Positions 26,888 through 35,666 are shown, counted from the stretch's first letter. The stretch: 64,000 bases of DNA from Spirochaetia bacterium (GCA_900769985.1 CAAGIS010000084.1:12795-76794), one strand, 5' to 3'. Notes: generated by a model not told the origin, from the letters alone. Program-made: numbers and translations.

Positions 26888-28567
26888 ATGAAAGTTAATG
26901 GAAAGTACAAACCTTTTGAATCTGTTCCGATTACAGACAGGACATGGCCGGACAAGACAATTACAAAGGCACCTGTATGGTGTTCTGTAGATTTGCGTGA
27001 TGGAAATCAGGCATTGATAAATCCTATGTCAGTAGAACAGAAACTTGAATTTTTTGATTTACTTGTAAAAATCGGGTTTAAAGAAATAGAAGTAGGATTT
27101 CCTTCTGCTTCTGATACAGAGTTTAATTTTATGCGCCGTCTGATTGAAGAAAATCATGTACCTGATGATGTAACTTTGCAGGTTTTGTGTCAGGCGCGCG
27201 AACATCTGATTAAGCGGACTTTTGAAAGTCTTAAAGGCTGTAAAAAGGCAATTTTTCATTTATATAATTCTACAAGCCCTTCGCAAAGAAAATATACATT
27301 TAATAAAACTAAAGAAGAAATAAAGCAGATTGCCATTGACGGAATTAACTGCGTAAAAAACTGCCTTTCTATGAGCGAAGGAACTGATATCCGCCTTGAA
27401 TACAGTCCTGAAAGTTTTTCTACGACAGAAATTGATTATGCTATCGAAGTTTGTGAGGCTGTTGTTAAGACATGGGGAAAAACAGACGAAAATCATAAAA
27501 TCATTTTAAATCTTCCTACAACTGTAGAATGTGCCTTGCCTAATCAGTTTGCAGACCAGATTGAATATTTTTGCCGTCATATTTCTAACCGCAATAATTT
27601 GATAATTTCCCTGCACAATCACAATGACAGGGGCGAAGGCGTTGCCCAGTGTGAACTCGGTCTTTTAGCAGGCGCTGACAGGGTAGAAGGCTGTCTTTTT
27701 GGTAACGGCGAGCGCACTGGAAACCTTGATATCGTAACTGTCGGAATGAATATGTATACACAGGGTATTGACCCGGAACTTGATTTTTCAAATATGCCTA
27801 TGCTTGTAGAAGCGTATACAAGACTGACAGGAATGGAAATTCATCCGAGAACTCCGTATTCCGGGGAACTTGTATTTACAGCATTCAGCGGAAGTCATCA
27901 GGATGCAATCCGTAAGGGAATGGCTGCTCGTGTTAATATGAGTGAAGATGCTTACTGGGACGTTCCTTATCTGACTTTTGATCCGCACGATATCGGCCGG
28001 CAGTATGAGGGAATTATACGCATTAACAGCCAGAGCGGTAAAGGAGGAGCTGCGTACATTCTTGAACAGGATTTCGGAATCTGCGCACCTAAAGCAATGC
28101 ATCCTGTAATCGGAACTGTAGTTACTGGCTTTGCAGATAAGCTTCAGCGTGAACTGCAGCCACAGGAAATTTACAATGTGTTTGCAGAAAAATGGCTCAA
28201 TACATATTCACCTTTGAATGTACTTGAAATTTCAGAACGCCATATTGAAGGCGAGCGCGGAGAAGATTCAAAAGAGCAGGTTGCTGCAATGGCAGAAGTT
28301 GAATGGGAAGGAAAAAAATATGCGATTGCTGCAAACGGTAACGGACCTCTTGATGCTTTTGTAAATGCAATGAAGCAGACGCCTGCTCCTAAGTTCAACA
28401 TTACTTCTTTTCACGAACACTCTATCGGCAAAGGTTCTGATACAAAGGCTATTGCTTATGTTCAGATTACAAAAGAAAACGGCGAGCAAGTATGGGGTGT
28501 AGGTAAAAGTTCCAATGTCGGAAGAGCCGGTATTGCAGCTGTCGTAAGTGCTTTAAATTTTAAATAG
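26888..28567 (+). CDS. leuA: 2-isopropylmalate synthase LeuA
   Basis: LeuA condenses 2-oxoisovalerate with acetyl-CoA, the first committed step to leucine. The 559-residue protein is of the long class that begins PITDRTWPDKTITKAPVWCSVDLRDGNQALINPM, where R-D-G-N-Q binds metal and substrate. It has SLHNHNDRGEGVAQCELGLLAGADRVEGCLFGNGERTGN and a C-terminal allosteric LeuA dimer domain (about 430-555) expected to sense leucine. GGAGGA lies at 26876-26881. No other leu gene is adjacent; control is by the upstream attenuator plus probable feedback inhibition. Confidence 0.95.
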   Translation: MKVNGKYKPFESVPITDRTWPDKTITKAPVWCSVDLRDGNQALINPMSVEQKLEFFDLLVKIGFKEIEVGFPSASDTEFNFMRRLIEENHVPDDVTLQVLCQAREHLIKRTFESLKGCKKAIFHLYNSTSPSQRKYTFNKTKEEIKQIAIDGINCVKNCLSMSEGTDIRLEYSPESFSTTEIDYAIEVCEAVVKTWGKTDENHKIILNLPTTVECALPNQFADQIEYFCRHISNRNNLIISLHNHNDRGEGVAQCELGLLAGADRVEGCLFGNGERTGNLDIVTVGMNMYTQGIDPELDFSNMPMLVEAYTRLTGMEIHPRTPYSGELVFTAFSGSHQDAIRKGMAARVNMSEDAYWDVPYLTFDPHDIGRQYEGIIRINSQSGKGGAAYILEQDFGICAPKAMHPVIGTVVTGFADKLQRELQPQEIYNVFAEKWLNTYSPLNVLEISERHIEGERGEDSKEQVAAMAEVEWEGKKYAIAANGNGPLDAFVNAMKQTPAPKFNITSFHEHSIGKGSDTKAIAYVQITKENGEQVWGVGKSSNVGRAGIAAVVSALNFK

Positions 28568-28578
28568 AAATAAAAAAA

Positions 28579-28605
28579 CTCCCTTTGTACGACGTACAAG
28601 GGGAG
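28579..28605. other. Strong hairpin after leuA
   Basis: CTCCCTTTGTAC (28579-28590) pairs with GTACAAGGGGAG (28594-28605) through 12 bp with one G-U, closing a 3-base GAC loop. There is no T run on the plus strand, but the minus strand reads into seven T, so by the usual criteria it would terminate minus-strand transcription. It probably still ends or stabilises the leuA message. Confidence 0.55.
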
Positions 28606-28671
28606 CTTAAAAGGAGTAGGAGGTTGTAGAGAACTTTTTTTACTCAAGGTGTTTTATTTGAGTTAAAAGTC

Positions 28672-28700
28672 TTGGTTGCATTTAATCAATGTGTTATACT
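28672..28700 (+). promoter_or_regulatory. Promoter of the M16-like lipoprotein gene
   Basis: TTGGTT (28672-28677) and TATACT (28695-28700) are 17 bp apart. The gene starts 35 bases downstream. Confidence 0.55.
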
Positions 28701-28734
28701 TAATTAACCATATATCAATAAAAAGGTTACACAA

Positions 28735-30126
28735 TTGACAGGAAAAAACATATCAAGATTAAAAATTTCTCTATCTTTTTTATCTATTTTTATTGCGGCA
28801 GCCTGCACTTCTACAAATAATTTTGACTTGCATGGAACTGCCGTAAAATCCAAAATTTATTCATCTGTAGAAGAAGAACCTTTTTTTTCTCAAAACTGCA
28901 ATTCCTTTTTTGAAGAAAAATTATCAAATAATATTCCTGTCGTAATAAAAAAATCAAAGTATCAGAAAAACTGTTCGCTTGCATTGCTGATTGAGTCAGA
29001 TGAAATTCCTGATAAAGAAAAAAAATCAGGCATTGAAGAAATTACTCTTGAACTTATGAAACTCGGAACGCTTGAGTACAGCAATCTTTATATTTCAAGC
29101 CTCGAATATACTGATTTAACAAAATTTACAAGTTCCGTTCATTCTGATTTTTTGCAATACGGCATTGTATTTCCAAAAGAAAAAATAAGTGCCATAATTC
29201 CTGTTTTTGCGCAGACTTATAAAAAGCCCCTTCTTAGCCTCGAAGATTTTGAAGAAATTGTACGGCAGAAAAAAAACAATTTCAGTGATTCTGATAAAAA
29301 AGAACAGATAAAAGTCATTCAGAAAATATATGAAGTTTTAAATGGAACTTACGGCTGTTTTGTTCCTTGTTTTTATACTGAAAATTCTTTGATAACTTAT
29401 AAAGATGTCGTAAACTGTCATGCAAGGCTTTTGAATGCAGGAAGAATAAAAATTGTTGCATCAGGAAATTTTAATGATGACGAAGTTCAGCTTCTTTTTA
29501 AATCTTTAAATGAAAACTTTGGGAATTTAAAAACTTCTGCGTTTACAAAAAAAATGACTGCTGAAAAAAAAATTGCAGCATCTGATTTTGAGAGCGCAAA
29601 ATTTAGTTTTATTGAGCCTGATTTAAAACAGGATTATTTGTTCGGTGTCTATTCAATTCCGAAACCTCTTAGCATTAATTACTATAATTATGCCCTTTGT
29701 TCGCTTTTTTTAGATGACATGCTTTACAACTATGCAAAAGAGACGAACAATTTTGCAGAAGATGCAGGAACTGGAACTTTGACAGGCTGGAACAATGTCG
29801 GCATTATTTCTTTTTATAACGTCAAGATTTTAAATAAGTTAAATGAAGGCATACAGGATTTTATTCTTTCAAATTTAAAAATTGAAACGATAAAGAAGAA
29901 GCTTGATTTTTATAAGCGCATTTATATTTCTTCTGTAATGTCTTCAGAGTTAAGTTCTTCAGAAACTGTAAGACAGATGGCATTAAGTCTTTTTTACAGC
30001 GGAGAAGCAAAAAAATACATTGAGCGGCCTTTCATTATTCAGCATATAACTGCAGAAGACGTAGAAAGAAGTTTTGCCGAAATTATGTCTGCAGGAATTG
30101 TCTGGCTGAATTTTGTAAATGAATAG
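28735..30126 (+). CDS. Lipoprotein resembling an inactive M16 peptidase
   Basis: This 463-residue protein has a lipoprotein signal (SLSFLSIFIAAAC, Cys24). The mature part follows the M16 (pitrilysin-like) pattern: SNNIPVVIKKSKYQ early, then SGIEEITLELMKLGT at about 98-112, where active M16 enzymes have HxxEH in GxxHLLEHMxxxGT. Both histidines are absent. Later segments (VVNCHARLLNAGRIKIVASGNFNDDEVQLLF) match the VxxG linker of M16 half-domains. It is therefore probably a non-catalytic, surface or periplasmic lipoprotein. TTG 28735 follows AAAAGG by 8 bases. Confidence 0.65.
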   Translation: MTGKNISRLKISLSFLSIFIAAACTSTNNFDLHGTAVKSKIYSSVEEEPFFSQNCNSFFEEKLSNNIPVVIKKSKYQKNCSLALLIESDEIPDKEKKSGIEEITLELMKLGTLEYSNLYISSLEYTDLTKFTSSVHSDFLQYGIVFPKEKISAIIPVFAQTYKKPLLSLEDFEEIVRQKKNNFSDSDKKEQIKVIQKIYEVLNGTYGCFVPCFYTENSLITYKDVVNCHARLLNAGRIKIVASGNFNDDEVQLLFKSLNENFGNLKTSAFTKKMTAEKKIAASDFESAKFSFIEPDLKQDYLFGVYSIPKPLSINYYNYALCSLFLDDMLYNYAKETNNFAEDAGTGTLTGWNNVGIISFYNVKILNKLNEGIQDFILSNLKIETIKKKLDFYKRIYISSVMSSELSSSETVRQMALSLFYSGEAKKYIERPFIIQHITAEDVERSFAEIMSAGIVWLNFVNE

Positions 30127-30162
30127 AAATATTTTGTTGACAAAAATAGTAAAAATGTCATA

Positions 30163-30191
30163 TTGACCAAAGTATATAAATACCGTATTAT
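30163..30191 (+). promoter_or_regulatory. Promoter of the carboxyltransferase gene
   Basis: TTGACC (30163-30168) and TATTAT (30186-30191) are 17 bp apart. A second perfect TTGACA box lies at 30137-30142 without an equally good -10. Confidence 0.55.
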
Positions 30192-30239
30192 TTTTATATA
30201 AACTACCGCTGTTTAATACTGCGGCTTTTGAGGTTCATC

Positions 30240-31730
30240 ATGGAATATAAAATTGAAAAACAGCATGAAAAAGGGAAGCTTCATGCTATTGAAAGAATCA
30301 ACGCTTTATGCGACAAAGATTCTTTTATGGAAATTTATTCAGGGGTTCGTCATAACTGTACGAGTTTTGGAATGGATAAAAAGGACATTCCGTATGATGG
30401 TGTAATTACAGGCTTTGGAAAAATCAACGGAAAAAAAGTTGCTGTTTATGCACAGGATTTTACAGTTCAAGGTGGTTCTCTAGGTCTTATGCACGGAGAA
30501 AAAATTGCAGAACTCATTGATAAAGCAATTGAATCAAGATGCCCTGTAATTGGAATAAACGATTCAGGCGGAGCAAGAATTCAGGAAGGTGTTGATGCGC
30601 TCTGCGGTTATGGTGATTTGTTCTATCAGAATGTAAGGGCATCTGGAAGCGTTCCTCAGATTTCTATAATAGCAGGTCCTTGTGCAGGTGGAGCTGTTTA
30701 TTCTCCTGGAATAACTGATTTTATTTTTGCCGTAGACAAGATTTCCCAGCTTTTTATTACAGGACCAAAAGTAGTAAAATCTGTAATGTTTATGGATATT
30801 ACTGCAGAAGATTTGGGCGGTGCTGCAATTCATGCAAAAAAATCAGGTGTTGCTCATTTTAAGTGTGATTCAGAAAAAGACTGCTATGAACAGGTAAGAA
30901 AACTTCTTGACTATATTCCTCATTATTATGGTGAAGAACTTCTGAAAAATGAAAAGTTCAAATTTGATGCTCATAAAAAAGAAAAGCACATTGCAGAAAT
31001 TCTGCCTGAAAATACACGACAGGGATATGATATTAGGGAAGTAATCAACAGCGTAACAGATGATGATTCGTTTTTTGAAACTTCAAAGGAATTTGCAATT
31101 AACTGCGTAACAGGTTTTGCAAAAATCGAAGGCCGCTCTGTAGGTATTGTTGCAAACAATCCGGCAGGTCTCGGTGGTATTCTTGACTGTGATGCTTCAG
31201 ATAAGATTGCACGTTTTGTGCGTTATTGTGATGCATTCAATATTCCGCTTCTTACTTTTGTTGATGTTCCGGGCTTTGTTCCAGGTCCTCAGGAAGAACA
31301 GAAAGGAATTATCAGGCATGGTGCAAAAGTTATTTATGCATATAGCGAGGCTTCTGTTCCTAAGATTACTGTTATAACGCGCAAGGCTTATGGCGGTGCT
31401 TATATTGCAATGTGTTCAAAACACCTTGGAGCAGATTTTGTTTATGCATGGCCTGCTTCTGAAATTGCAGTTATGGGTGCAGAAGGTGCGATTGGAATTC
31501 TGTATGCAAAAGAACTGAATGATCCTGCAAAGGCTCAGGAAGTTGCACAGAAATCAGAAGAATACAAACAGGAAATAATGACTCCAAAAATTGCAGCTCA
31601 GCGCGGTTATATTTCTGAAGTAATCCAGCCTCAGGAAACACGCAGACGTATTGCAGGCAGTCTTGATTATCTTTGCAATAAGACTTCAATGGACAAGCCG
31701 TTAAAGAAACATGGAAACATTCCGCTTTAA
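30240..31730 (+). CDS. Acyl-CoA carboxylase / methylmalonyl-CoA decarboxylase carboxyltransferase subunit
   Basis: This 496-residue crotonase-fold carboxyltransferase of the PccB/MmdA family transfers carboxyl between biotin and an acyl-CoA (propionyl/methylmalonyl-CoA in most relatives). Motifs: QHEKGKLHAIERINALCD, AQDFTVQGGSLGLMHGEKI, GINDSGGARIQEGVDALCGYG, the oxyanion glycines in SIIAGPCAGGAVYSPGITDF, and TFVDVPGFVPGPQEEQKGIIRHGAKVIYAYSEA. No biotin carrier, biotin carboxylase or sodium-pump subunit is adjacent, so the direction of the reaction is unclear. ATG 30240 follows GAGG at 30230-30233. Confidence 0.9.
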   Translation: MEYKIEKQHEKGKLHAIERINALCDKDSFMEIYSGVRHNCTSFGMDKKDIPYDGVITGFGKINGKKVAVYAQDFTVQGGSLGLMHGEKIAELIDKAIESRCPVIGINDSGGARIQEGVDALCGYGDLFYQNVRASGSVPQISIIAGPCAGGAVYSPGITDFIFAVDKISQLFITGPKVVKSVMFMDITAEDLGGAAIHAKKSGVAHFKCDSEKDCYEQVRKLLDYIPHYYGEELLKNEKFKFDAHKKEKHIAEILPENTRQGYDIREVINSVTDDDSFFETSKEFAINCVTGFAKIEGRSVGIVANNPAGLGGILDCDASDKIARFVRYCDAFNIPLLTFVDVPGFVPGPQEEQKGIIRHGAKVIYAYSEASVPKITVITRKAYGGAYIAMCSKHLGADFVYAWPASEIAVMGAEGAIGILYAKELNDPAKAQEVAQKSEEYKQEIMTPKIAAQRGYISEVIQPQETRRRIAGSLDYLCNKTSMDKPLKKHGNIPL

Positions 31731-31771
31731 TTTTGACATGTCTGGCTGTCTTACGGCATAAAGATAAGCAG

Positions 31772-31815
31772 AAAAAAGACTCTGGCTTTATTTTAAATAA
31801 ACCGGAGTCTTTTTT
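31772..31815. terminator. Bidirectional terminator between convergent genes
   Basis: AAAAAAGACTC (from 31772) pairs with GAGTCTTTTTT (ending 31815), with further pairing toward the loop. Flanking A and T runs make it work in both directions, ending the carboxyltransferase gene (+) and the orphan gene at 31821 (-). Confidence 0.85.
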
Positions 31816-31820
31816 GTTTT

Positions 31821-33485
31821 TCAGTTAAAATAGTTTTTCTGATAATCAGCAATCTTTGCTGCATCGTCCATTGCCCTGTCGTCAGGAAGCCAGCTGTATT
31901 TTTCTCTTAATAATTTTACGGTGTCTTTTGAATTTTTTGTTTTAAGATATGCTTCTTTAAAATCATCACGGAATTTTTCCTGTGAAAATTCAGTTTCATT
32001 ATGTTCGATTGAAATATCTGTAATATACCATTGGTCATTTTTATAAACGCAGGTGAGGGTAGAGGTGCACTGATCGACTGTAATTGGAGTTGTAAAGCCT
32101 GAAGTATAAATCATATTGTATTTTGCGATATGAGTTTTATTCTCTCCTTCTGCAAAATGATTTATATTGCCAGATTTTTTGAGTGCAAGGAATTCACCTT
32201 TTGTAATCGGAGAATATCTGTTGTGAGCTTTTTCGCCGTCAATCGTAAAGTCTGTAATTCCAAAAATCCAGTAGTCCATTAATTCGGGGCGGGTAAGCCA
32301 AAGTTCTGGGGAAAGCGTTGCGTTTCGTGCTTCGTATGCAGTTCTTGTCGTGCTCGTAACGTATACATTGCTTATCATGTCTATGACTTTGCGCGGGGAC
32401 GAACCTTTTGCGACTTTCTGCATTAAAGCTGCATCCTGCTGATGAAATCCCGAATAAAAAGTTTGCACGGCTTCAAAACTCGTAAGGTTTTTTGCACACG
32501 GCTTTGTCATGCTTTCTGAATAAGATTTGTATGCATAATTTGAAATGAACGCAACGGCGGCAAGTGCACATAGTATTGTTACGGAATATCGTTTTATTAT
32601 TCGCTTTCTGGCAGTTTTTAAATTTACTGACTTTTCTTTGTGCATTGCTTTTTTCTGAAATTTTTCCTGAGAAATGTTTGTCTTTCGCTGCGGGCATTTA
32701 TATGAACCGTCTGATTTAAGTCCGAGTTCTTCTTGCAGCAAATCAAGCGGAATCAATGACTTTTCCCTTTCGTACTGGTTATCAATGCGGAATCCCATAT
32801 TTATGTTTGCGGCAAGTATTTTGTTTATTCCGTTTACCAGATTTTCTATTCCTATGAAATTTGAATCAATGATGTCTTCCTGCCTATTTTCAAGATTTGT
32901 TTTCATAAAAGGAAAAATCCCTGCAAGTGATCGGTATGCAATTATACTCTGCATGTATATAAGTGCATTGTTGTTTGTAAGTGCCTTGTTCTGCCAGAAG
33001 CCTTGCAGCAAACTGTAGTCTTTTTCATTTTGGTTTGAAGCTGAAAGTTCAAAAAGATTTTCTGGTAAAAATGTAAGTTCAACCTGATATGACTGAGAAT
33101 CTGTTTTGCTTATTTTTTCTTTGTAAAGGATTCCTCCAAGTCCGACAGAAGAAAGTTTTATTTTGTTTCCAATTGCTCTTGTGATTGTCTTAATTATTGC
33201 AAAAACCATTCTTGCAGTTTTTGATTCATCTTTGGCAGAAAGAATTTCCTGTGCAGGCGTTCCGAAAATCCTGTCTTTTTCAAAACAGACGTGGCAAGTT
33301 TTTTCGTTGACAGTCGTTCCTGAAAAACTCCAGTTTTCAAACTGAATATTGTTGTCAAAAAGCGAAAACCTTGCAGTCATTCCTTCTTCAGAAAAATTAA
33401 GCCCATGCGCTCTTTTTGCAAACGCAGATTCATCAAGACCTGTATCTAAAAAAGTAGATTTATTCTGTGTAAAAACTATATTCAT
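31821..33485 (-). CDS. Treponemal orphan with single membrane segment
   Basis: This 554-residue protein matches no family I recognise. It has a soluble N-terminal region of about 290 residues, a basic stretch (KTARKRIIKRYS), one membrane helix at about 302-318 (VTILCALAAVAFISNY), and a C-terminal region of about 230 residues. The latter contains FEAVQTFYSGFHQQDAALMQKVAKG and LTCVYKNDQWYITDISIEH, resembling an NTF2-like or DUF-type extracytoplasmic domain. ATG 33485 is chosen because AGGAAC lies just upstream on the minus strand; the longer frame to 33506 lacks that support. No operon partner. Confidence 0.7.
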   Translation of the reverse strand: MNIVFTQNKSTFLDTGLDESAFAKRAHGLNFSEEGMTARFSLFDNNIQFENWSFSGTTVNEKTCHVCFEKDRIFGTPAQEILSAKDESKTARMVFAIIKTITRAIGNKIKLSSVGLGGILYKEKISKTDSQSYQVELTFLPENLFELSASNQNEKDYSLLQGFWQNKALTNNNALIYMQSIIAYRSLAGIFPFMKTNLENRQEDIIDSNFIGIENLVNGINKILAANINMGFRIDNQYEREKSLIPLDLLQEELGLKSDGSYKCPQRKTNISQEKFQKKAMHKEKSVNLKTARKRIIKRYSVTILCALAAVAFISNYAYKSYSESMTKPCAKNLTSFEAVQTFYSGFHQQDAALMQKVAKGSSPRKVIDMISNVYVTSTTRTAYEARNATLSPELWLTRPELMDYWIFGITDFTIDGEKAHNRYSPITKGEFLALKKSGNINHFAEGENKTHIAKYNMIYTSGFTTPITVDQCTSTLTCVYKNDQWYITDISIEHNETEFSQEKFRDDFKEAYLKTKNSKDTVKLLREKYSWLPDDRAMDDAAKIADYQKNYFN

Positions 33486-33575
33486 AAAGTTCCTGTAGAT
33501 TATCATATTCTATTTATTTAAAAATAATAGAACACTCAAAATAAAACAAGAGAATAATAAAAAAAAATGTTCAAA

Positions 33576-33640
33576 GAAATTTACAACTACAACAGTCTGA
33601 ACGCCCATAGAGTTTTGCTCAAGCAAAACTCGTATCGCGA
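33576..33640 (+). repeat. Palindromic dispersed repeat, copy A
   Basis: It starts GAAATTTACAACTACAAC and contains the hairpin GAGTTTTGCT (33610-33619) / AGCAAAACTC (33622-33631), ending CGTATCGCGA. Copy B follows with a 78-bp period, and copy C is 3.9 kb away. Confidence 0.85.
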
Positions 33641-33653
33641 TGGTTGTACGTTT

Positions 33654-33720
33654 GAAATTTACCACTACAACAGTCTGAACGCCACATAGAGTTTTGCTCA
33701 AGCAAAACTCGTAGCGCGAG
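33654..33720 (+). repeat. Palindromic dispersed repeat, copy B
   Basis: Nearly identical to copy A over its first 60 bases, with hairpin arms 33689-33698 and 33701-33710, ending GTAGCGCGAG. Its GCGCGAG end begins a second, larger stem-loop (next entry). Confidence 0.85.
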
Positions 33721-33761
33721 ATAAATTTGTGCAAAAATTTTTTAAAGAAATTTACTCGCGC
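33714..33761 (+). repeat. Large stem-loop closing the repeat pair
   Basis: GCGCGAG (33714-33720) pairs with CTCGCGC (33755-33761) and TAAATTT (33722-33728) with AAATTTA (33748-33754), apart from one bulged A. It ends 3 bases before the tRNA-Leu -35 box. Confidence 0.75.
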
Positions 33762-33764
33762 CTA

Positions 33765-33796
33765 TTGACAGATTCTTTCTGATTTTATATTATAAT
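33765..33796 (+). promoter_or_regulatory. Promoter of tRNA-Leu
   Basis: TTGACA (33765-33770) is a perfect -35 box. TATTAT (33788-33793) lies at 17 bp; TATAAT (33791-33796) at 20 bp. The tRNA starts at 33808. Confidence 0.65.
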
Positions 33797-33807
33797 ACTA
33801 CAAACTC

Positions 33808-33889
33808 GCGGGGATGGTGGAATTGGTAGACACGCTAGCTTGAGGTGCTAGTAGCGAGAGCTGTGCCTGTTCAAGTCAGGTTCTCCGCA
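33808..33889 (+). tRNA. tRNA-Leu (GAG)
   Basis: This 82-nt class II tRNA has acceptor arms GCGGGGA and TCTCCGC, a D-arm GGTGGAATTGGTAGACAC, and the anticodon loop TTGAGGT within CTAGC/GCTAG, giving GAG (reads CUC/CUU). The T-arm loop is TTCAAGT. The variable arm is short for a leucine tRNA. Discriminator A at 33889; CCA is not encoded. Confidence 0.93.
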
Positions 33890-33892
33890 GAC

Positions 33893-33923
33893 AAGGATTG
33901 ACGAAAAGTCAATCCTTTTTTTT
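33893..33923 (+). terminator. Terminator after tRNA-Leu
   Basis: AAGGATTGAC (33893-33902) and GTCAATCCTT (33908-33917) form a perfect 10-bp stem with loop GAAAA, followed by T to 33923. Confidence 0.88.
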
Positions 33924-33939
33924 ATATATGGAGAAAAAA

Positions 33940-34701
33940 ATGCTGGCAGTATTTGTAAACTGTTTTGCCGTTATTATTGGTTCTGCAATAGGAATCATTT
34001 TTTCAAAAAAAATTTCCGGCAATATGTCGGAAATCATTCAGAATGCTGCTGGAATCATTACTGTCGTACTCGGCTTACAGATGGCATTTCAATTTCAAAA
34101 TATTATTTATCTTTCACTTTCACTCTTTTTAGGCGGAATTATAGGCAATGCCCTTGACCTTGATGGCAAAATACTTGGAATCGGAAATTTTTTTGAAAAA
34201 CTTCTTTACAGAAAAAATTTTAGGAGTGCAGCTGTTCCTGCCCTAGAAAGTCAAAACCAGAATGAGAGCAAAAATTTTGCTTACGCTTTTTTAAACGCTT
34301 CATGTCTGTTTTGCATAGGAGCAATGTCAATACTTGGTTCTTTTGAAGCAGGAATACGCGGAAACTATACGATTATTTTTACAAAGTCAATTCTTGATGG
34401 ATTTATGGCAATTACGTTTGCTGCTTCAATGGGAATCGGAACTTTGTTTTCGTTTATCGCGATTTTTGTCTATCAGGGAGCTTTGACATTACTTTCTTCA
34501 TTTTTGCAGCCTTTTGCAACAGAACAGATGCTTGCAGAAATTACAGGTTGCGGTGGTGCGATGATTGTAATGATAGGAATCAATCTTCTGGGGTTAAAAA
34601 AAATAAAAACTGCAAATTATCTTCCCGGAATTGTTTTTGTAATTTTATTTGTTCTTTGTAATCCGATGTTTGTAAGGCTTAAGGATTTTATTCTTCATTG
34701 A
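33940..34701 (+). CDS. DUF554 family membrane protein
   Basis: This 253-residue polytopic protein (about seven membrane helices) matches the DUF554 (YdfK/YqgA) family, whose function is not established. Recognisable parts are FVNCFAVIIGSAIGIIFSKKI, GLQMAFQF, SLFLGGIIGNALDLD and CIGAMSILGSFEAGIRGNYTIIFTKSILDGFMAITFA. ATG 33940 is chosen because GGAG at 33930-33933 is well placed. The gene begins only 17 bases after the tRNA-Leu terminator, so it may be expressed by read-through. Confidence 0.85.
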   Translation: MLAVFVNCFAVIIGSAIGIIFSKKISGNMSEIIQNAAGIITVVLGLQMAFQFQNIIYLSLSLFLGGIIGNALDLDGKILGIGNFFEKLLYRKNFRSAAVPALESQNQNESKNFAYAFLNASCLFCIGAMSILGSFEAGIRGNYTIIFTKSILDGFMAITFAASMGIGTLFSFIAIFVYQGALTLLSSFLQPFATEQMLAEITGCGGAMIVMIGINLLGLKKIKTANYLPGIVFVILFVLCNPMFVRLKDFILH

Positions 34702-34727
34702 TATTTTATTTTTTATGGAATAAAGTT

Positions 34728-35633
34728 ATGGCAAAGTTTTTATGTATTTGTTTAAGTTCGACAATTCAGAAAACAGTTAATTTTAAAAACATTCTTCTTG
34801 GAAACGTTAATCGTTCACTTTCGTACAGAATGGATGCATCTGGCAAAGCCGTAAATTCTGCGCGTGTTTTAAATCAACTTGAAAACTCTTGTGCAAAAGT
34901 TATCTGCCCACTTGGAGAAAAAAACAAAGACCTTTTTCTTAATCTTGCCGAGATTGATAATTTGAAAATCAGTTTTGTTACGACACCTGGTTTTACAAGA
35001 GAATGTCTTACTTTGCTTAATTCATTTGATTCTTCAACTACGGAACTTGTTATTGGAGAGCCTGACTGTGATTTTGAAGTAAGGGAAAAGGAAGCGCAGA
35101 TTCTTGATTTGTTAAGAGAGAATTTAAAAGATGCTGACGGAATTTTGTTTGCAGGAAGCCGGCCGTCGTACTGGTCAGAAGGAATAATTCCATATATGGC
35201 AAAAATGATTACGGATTCAAAAAAAATATTTCTGGCAGATTATCATGGCAAAGATTTAACAAAAACTCTTGATATTTGTGTTCCTTCAATAATAAAAATA
35301 AATCTGGAAGAATTTTTATCAACTTTTGGTTTTCCGTCATATCTTTCAGATGAAAATTTAAAAGAAGCAGTCATTCAAAAAAGCAGGGAACTAAAAAACA
35401 TAATTATTGTTACAAGGGGAAGTTTTTCGACTTATGCTGCAGACTGCGGAGAGTTTGCTGAGTTTCCGACTGAGCGCGTAAAGACTGTTAATACGACAGC
35501 ATGTGGGGATTCGTTTTCTGCAGGGTTTTTATATGAGTATGTCAATTCAAAAAATTTTTACAATGCTCTTTCAAAAGGAACTTGGTGTGCCTCAAGAAAT
35601 GCTGAACGTGAAATTCCAGGAACTGTAATTTAA
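34728..35633 (+). CDS. PfkB-family sugar kinase, 1-phosphofructokinase-like
   Basis: This 301-residue ribokinase-fold kinase has the N-terminal substrate signature MDASGKAVNSARVLNQL and the C-terminal PfkB signature VNTTACGDSFSAGFLYEY, in which the Asp is the catalytic base. The LSSTIQKTVNF N-terminus and overall length resemble FruK/LacC-type hexose-phosphate kinases. No transporter or PTS gene lies beside it, so the substrate remains open. ATG 34728 is chosen by alignment; the longer frame from 34698 overlaps the preceding stop. Confidence 0.85.
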   Translation: MAKFLCICLSSTIQKTVNFKNILLGNVNRSLSYRMDASGKAVNSARVLNQLENSCAKVICPLGEKNKDLFLNLAEIDNLKISFVTTPGFTRECLTLLNSFDSSTTELVIGEPDCDFEVREKEAQILDLLRENLKDADGILFAGSRPSYWSEGIIPYMAKMITDSKKIFLADYHGKDLTKTLDICVPSIIKINLEEFLSTFGFPSYLSDENLKEAVIQKSRELKNIIIVTRGSFSTYAADCGEFAEFPTERVKTVNTTACGDSFSAGFLYEYVNSKNFYNALSKGTWCASRNAEREIPGTVI

Positions 35634-35666
35634 AAAATTCAAAAGATTGTTTTTTACGACAATACG

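Noticed and set aside
33576..33720. Two tandem repeats resembling a minimal CRISPR array
   Set aside because: Only two units, nearly identical along their full length with no variable spacer, no cas genes, and a related copy elsewhere with a changed stem.
33510..33734. 74-codon minus-strand ORF across the repeats
   Set aside because: It is simply the translation of the repeat pair (the VQTVVVVNF segment appears twice) and has no ribosome-binding site.
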